Of a DNA stretch of 29,870 nucleotides, positions 26,423-29,870 are shown in pieces. The stretch spans positions 1 through 29,870 of the forward strand of contig JADJTT010000009.1 of NCBI GenBank assembly GCA_016711045.1. The letters are read 5' to 3'. Source of the stretch: Saprospirales bacterium. Its GTDB lineage: Bacteria > Bacteroidota > Bacteroidia > Chitinophagales > Saprospiraceae. Within the stretch, counting starts at the first letter, position 1; each line of letters begins with the position of its first letter. The notes beneath the pieces were generated by a model. That model ran no database searches and was not told the DNA's origin. It was given only the letters and a program-made list of their open reading frames with translations. The position numbers and the translations under genes were made by a program.

Positions 26423-29400
26423 CTATACTGGAATCGTAATGACAAACTCGGTAAACTCCCCGGGCTCGCTGTTGACTTCCAGCCGGCCGCCGTGTTTATC
26501 GACCACGATGTCGTGGCTGATGGAAAGGCCAAGACCGGTATTGCCTTCGCCGGAGGGCTTGGTGGTGAAGAAGGGCATGAAGATCTTTTCCCGTACCTCC
26601 GGGGGCATTCCGGGGCCGTTGTCGCGGATGTGGATGCTGACCTCCCCGTTTGTCCGGGAAGTAGTGATGGTTAGAGTGGGCGTGTATTCGGAGGGACCTG
26701 CCTGCTGTTTTTGATGAACGGCATAGCAAGCGTTGTTGAGGATGTTGAGTAGCACCCGCCCGAGATCGGAGGGGAGAACCTCGACCTGAGGAAGGTGGGA
26801 GGCATATTCTTTTTGATGGTTACGTTAAAGGAAGGAGCCACAGCCCCGGTAGCCATGATAGGCCAGTTTGATGTTCTCGTCCAGCAATTGGTGCAGGTCT
26901 ACGGGGCGGAAGGCATCTTCGGCGCCCCTGGACAGGTCCATCAGGTTGCGTATGATGTCAAGAGCCCGTTGCCCGTTCTCCTGGGTGGTCGTCATATTTC
27001 CCCGGATGTCATTGAGGATATCTTTCAGATTGCTTAGATCGTCCGAGGATATTTTGTCGCGGTATTTATCAGCTCTCCTCCAGTTCATCGGTCAACTCGA
27101 CGGATATTTCTGAAAATGGTGTGACGAAGTTGAGGCGGGTTCTTGATCTCGTGGGCGATCCCGGCAATGAGTTGGCCCAGCGTGGCCAGTTTGTCCTGGA
27201 CAATCAGTTCTTGCTGGGCATCTATGATTTCTTTGTTCTTTTTCTTCAGCTCTTCAAAGGCGATGGAAAGCTCCAGGGCCTGTACTTCAATGGTTTCAGC
27301 CTGTTTCTGTTTTTCTTCAGCCTTCGCCCGTTCGATCTCCGCTTTGTTTTTGAGGCTGCGGCGTTGTTGTTCTGATTTTCGGATGAGCCACAACAAGCCG
27401 ATACTTCCTGCAGCAAAGAGCGAATAGGCCCACCAGGTTCTCCACCAGGGAGTGGATGATGAGGATGATCTCCGCTCCTTCTTCATTCCAGACGCCGTTT
27501 CCGTTGGAGGCTTTCACCCGGAAACGGTATTTCCCCGGAGGGATATTGGTATAGACTGCTCTGTGAATGGAACCTTCTTTCTGCCAATGGTCATCAAAAT
27601 TTTCCAGCATGTAGGCATATTGATTTTTCGAAGGGGTCGAAAAATCAAGGGCGGCAAATTCAAAAGCGAAGGCATTTTGGTCGTATCGAAGGACGACTTC
27701 CTTCGTTTCCATGATCGGGTGGTTGAGCGGTGAACCAAGGTCGAGGTGAGATACGGATCTATAGTTGATCTGAAAGTCGGTGATCACCACCCGGAGAAGG
27801 TGTTGAACTCCCGAAAGGCTGTCCGGGTGGAACCAAACAAATCCGTCGATGCCGCCAAAGAAAAGCTCTCCCTTCTCGTTCTTGTAATAGGCAATGGTAT
27901 TGAACTCGTCGCCGGGAAGCCCGTCGTCCCGATTGAAATTGTGAAAGTCGGCGGGTTCACGGGTTTCATCGAGTTGGACCCGGGAAATGCCCTGGTTGGT
28001 GCTCACCCACAAATCACCGTGTGTATCGGACAGGATGCCATAGATTACACTGTTAGGCAGCCCGTCTTCTTGTGTATAGTGAATGAATTCGTCGGTTTCC
28101 CGGTCCAGTCGGTTGAGGCCCCCGCCATTGGTGCCGACCCATAGGTAACGCTCCGGCACGATAGGGTCTAAGTAAAGGCTACTTTTACATTACTACTGCT
28201 CCAGACTATGTGGGTTGGTCGGATCGTGCTGGTAGATCGCCAGGCTCTGATCGGCCGGGTTGCTTGCAGCCCGTCCCGGTTGGTAACCACAACCAGCCCT
28301 GGGGATCGATGGCTGTTTCGCCAAGGTGCGGGAGAATCGCATGGAGCTGATATCTGCCAGTAGCTGTTCGGTTGTGGTCCCGGTCCGGGCATCCCAACGG
28401 ACTAAATAGAAGCAGTCATCGTTGTTAGGGCCTGCAAACTCGAATTCGATGAAATAGATCTCTCCGCCGGAGTCTTCACTGTCTCCGAACTAAGCGCCCG
28501 GTTGGCCGGGGCTTTCCGGATAAGGTGGTCTTCCCGGTTATGGGATCGTAGATCAGGTATTCTTTTTCTTTTAACCGGTAAATGAAGTACTTGTTATCCG
28601 GTAGTGCTTTCATTCGAGGCCCTTTTGGTTGATCATGGGAAGAGTGGCCACGACCAGTTTTCACGATCGGTGTCAAGCGTGTAGAAGCGGTTCATAAACA
28701 CGATAACCCCTTCTCTGTTTGGCGCCGGCAAAAAGCTCTTCACATAGGAAGTCTGGGGTCGATTGTCGGCGATCTGGAGATTGGTATAAGCGTGGAACCG
28801 GTCTTTGCGAAGGTTGTTTTTGAGCAAGCCGAAGCCATTGGTGCCCAGCCAGATATTTTCGCTTTGGTCGAAAAATACCTGGGTGCAACTATAAGCATAA
28901 GTGAATTGGTCATACCGGCTATCCAGGGGCTCAAAGTCCAGGCTCTGGGTGTGAAATACCCAGGGAGGGCCATTGTTGTCGATGATCCAGATGTCGCCTT
29001 GTTGATCCCGGGTCCAGGTTGTTGATGCGCGACATCTGGTAATCATCCGGGAAAAAATACGGTTGGAACGAAAGGCCGCCGCTTTTTTTCAAAGTTACCC
29101 TGGTGATGGCCTTCCCCGATCCGATCCACAGGCCTCCGGAGGAGTCTGGGAAAAGAGCGCAGGATTGGTTATAGGGAAGATCTCCCCGGGGGATATCAGA
29201 AGAAGGAATCTCTTCAAATCGCATGGCTTTTCCGGGCGTGTTTGGATGGGCAGCCCGGAATAATTTATCGTTGGTAGAAGCCCAGAGGCTTCCCTGGCTG
29301 TCCACCGCCAGGTCCCGGATAGTCGGTCAGACATAGAGTCCTGACCTCGAAATGGGTTGAGGGTTCGCTCGATGGTGAAAACCGGATGGTCGCTTTGCGG

Positions 29401-29870
29401 TGCGGAAACTTCCAGCCGGTTGAGCCCGTCCTTGGTGCCGATCCACAGGACCTGAGGTTGGTTCGGCCCTTCGGGCATAGCCTCCGCGATACTGGAGATC
29501 TCATTGGAGTTCAGGGTGCCGGGGTCATTTGGGGCGCTGATAAACCGGGAAAACCGACCGATGCGAGGATCATAGCGGTTGAGACCTTCTTCCGTCCCGA
29601 TCCACAGAACCCCGTATTGATCTTCAAAAGGGTTTCGATGTAGTTGTCGCTGAGGGTGGTGGTGTCGAAGGGGTCTTTCCGGAACACTTTGAATTGGTAG
29701 CCGTCGTAGCGGTTGAGCCCGTCCTTGGTGCCGATCCACAGGAAACCTCGCTGATCCTGAAGGATGGCGTTGATCATACCCTGCGACAGGCCATCGGCGT
29801 TAGTGAAATGATCGAAGCCTTGTGTAACGCTCATCTGTTGGGACCATAGCAGGAGGGCCCAAGGAGGCCC
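26423..29870 (-). CDS. reg_prop/Y_Y_Y sensor histidine kinase (5' end outside window, frameshifted)
   Basis: More than 1140 residues in the window. Coding sequence continues to the right edge (PPWALLLWSQQ before MSVTQGFDHF), which looks like the end of a signal peptide, so the ATG at 29834 is probably internal. Propeller repeats follow: GLSQGMINAILQDQRGFLWIGTKDGLNRYDGYQF, GVLWIGTEEGLNRYD, YLWVGTNGGGLNRLD and GDLWVSTNQGISRV. A Y_Y_Y domain (YAYMLENFDDHW, PPGKYRFRVKASNGNG, about 27500-27620), a membrane helix (WWAYSLFAAGSIGLLWLI, about 27390-27450) and a coiled coil follow. The HisKA box I-A-G-I-A-H-E-I-K-N-P has its phospho-His codon at 27151-27153. The ATPase boxes are NILNNACYAV, I-R-D-N-G-P-G-M-P, FFTTKPSGEGNTGLGLSI. 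It ends FVITIPV at 26423. No receiver or HTH domain is attached, so a separate response regulator is needed; the receiver-only protein at 18291 is a possible partner, unproven. Confidence 0.9.

Overview
The window looks like a chromosome segment of a Bacteroidota bacterium, most likely from the Saprospiria side (Haliscomenobacter/Lewinella-like). The signs are type IX secretion (T9SS) C-terminal sorting domains, giant 'two-component regulator propeller' (reg_prop + Y_Y_Y) sensors, HYR-repeat surface proteins, tail-fibre-like proteins with S74 chaperone domains, and an AraC-type regulator of the HTCC kind. This placement is inference from gene content; there is no rRNA or other marker gene. No tRNA, rRNA, CRISPR array or insertion sequence was seen. 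Almost every long gene is broken by small insertions or deletions, often in G or A/T runs. Conserved protein continues in another frame after each break, so most breaks look like sequence error rather than gene decay. I therefore give whole-gene spans across frameshifts. The first 3 kb is the worst.

Layout. 1-740 (-): esterase with an N-terminal carbohydrate-binding-like domain, cut by the window edge. 749-1697 (-): MscS channel. 1864-2966 (+): secreted PHB-depolymerase-type esterase with a T9SS tail. 3025-4205 (-): LysM lytic transglycosylase. 4215-4971: AT-rich intergenic stretch. 4972-8098 (+): sensor protein ending in a class III adenylate cyclase, followed by moaD and moaE. 8850-10047 (-): cyclic-nucleotide-binding SpoIIE phosphatase. 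10176-10471 (+): DUF2188 protein. 10489-11074 (-): Uma2-family protein.

11143-23473 is a block of minus-strand cell-surface genes: a 413-residue surface protein, two paralogous tail-fibre/S74 proteins, a three-module protein ending in an Lcl/DUF1566 domain, a small surface protein, and an HYR-repeat T9SS protein. Between them lie an AraC-family regulator (17618-18175) and a receiver-only response regulator (18291-18655). 23945-26277 (-) encodes a fused alpha-oxoamine synthase plus GNAT acyltransferase. 26423-29870 (-) is a reg_prop histidine kinase whose start lies outside the window.

The most interesting signal is a regulatory one. An identical 29-bp element (TTCCA-N6-TGGAA dyad between TATTGT direct repeats 21 bp apart) occurs four times. 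Each copy is upstream of a minus-strand gene, and each is exactly 28 nt from a CTTTG -7-like hexamer, while the 28-nt spacers themselves differ. The four genes are the AraC regulator, the response regulator, the HYR/T9SS surface protein and the synthase-GNAT fusion. This looks like a small, strictly built regulon, and the AraC protein in the window is the obvious candidate activator. A second theme is possible cAMP signalling: an adenylate cyclase sensor and a cyclic-nucleotide-binding phosphatase flank moaDE.
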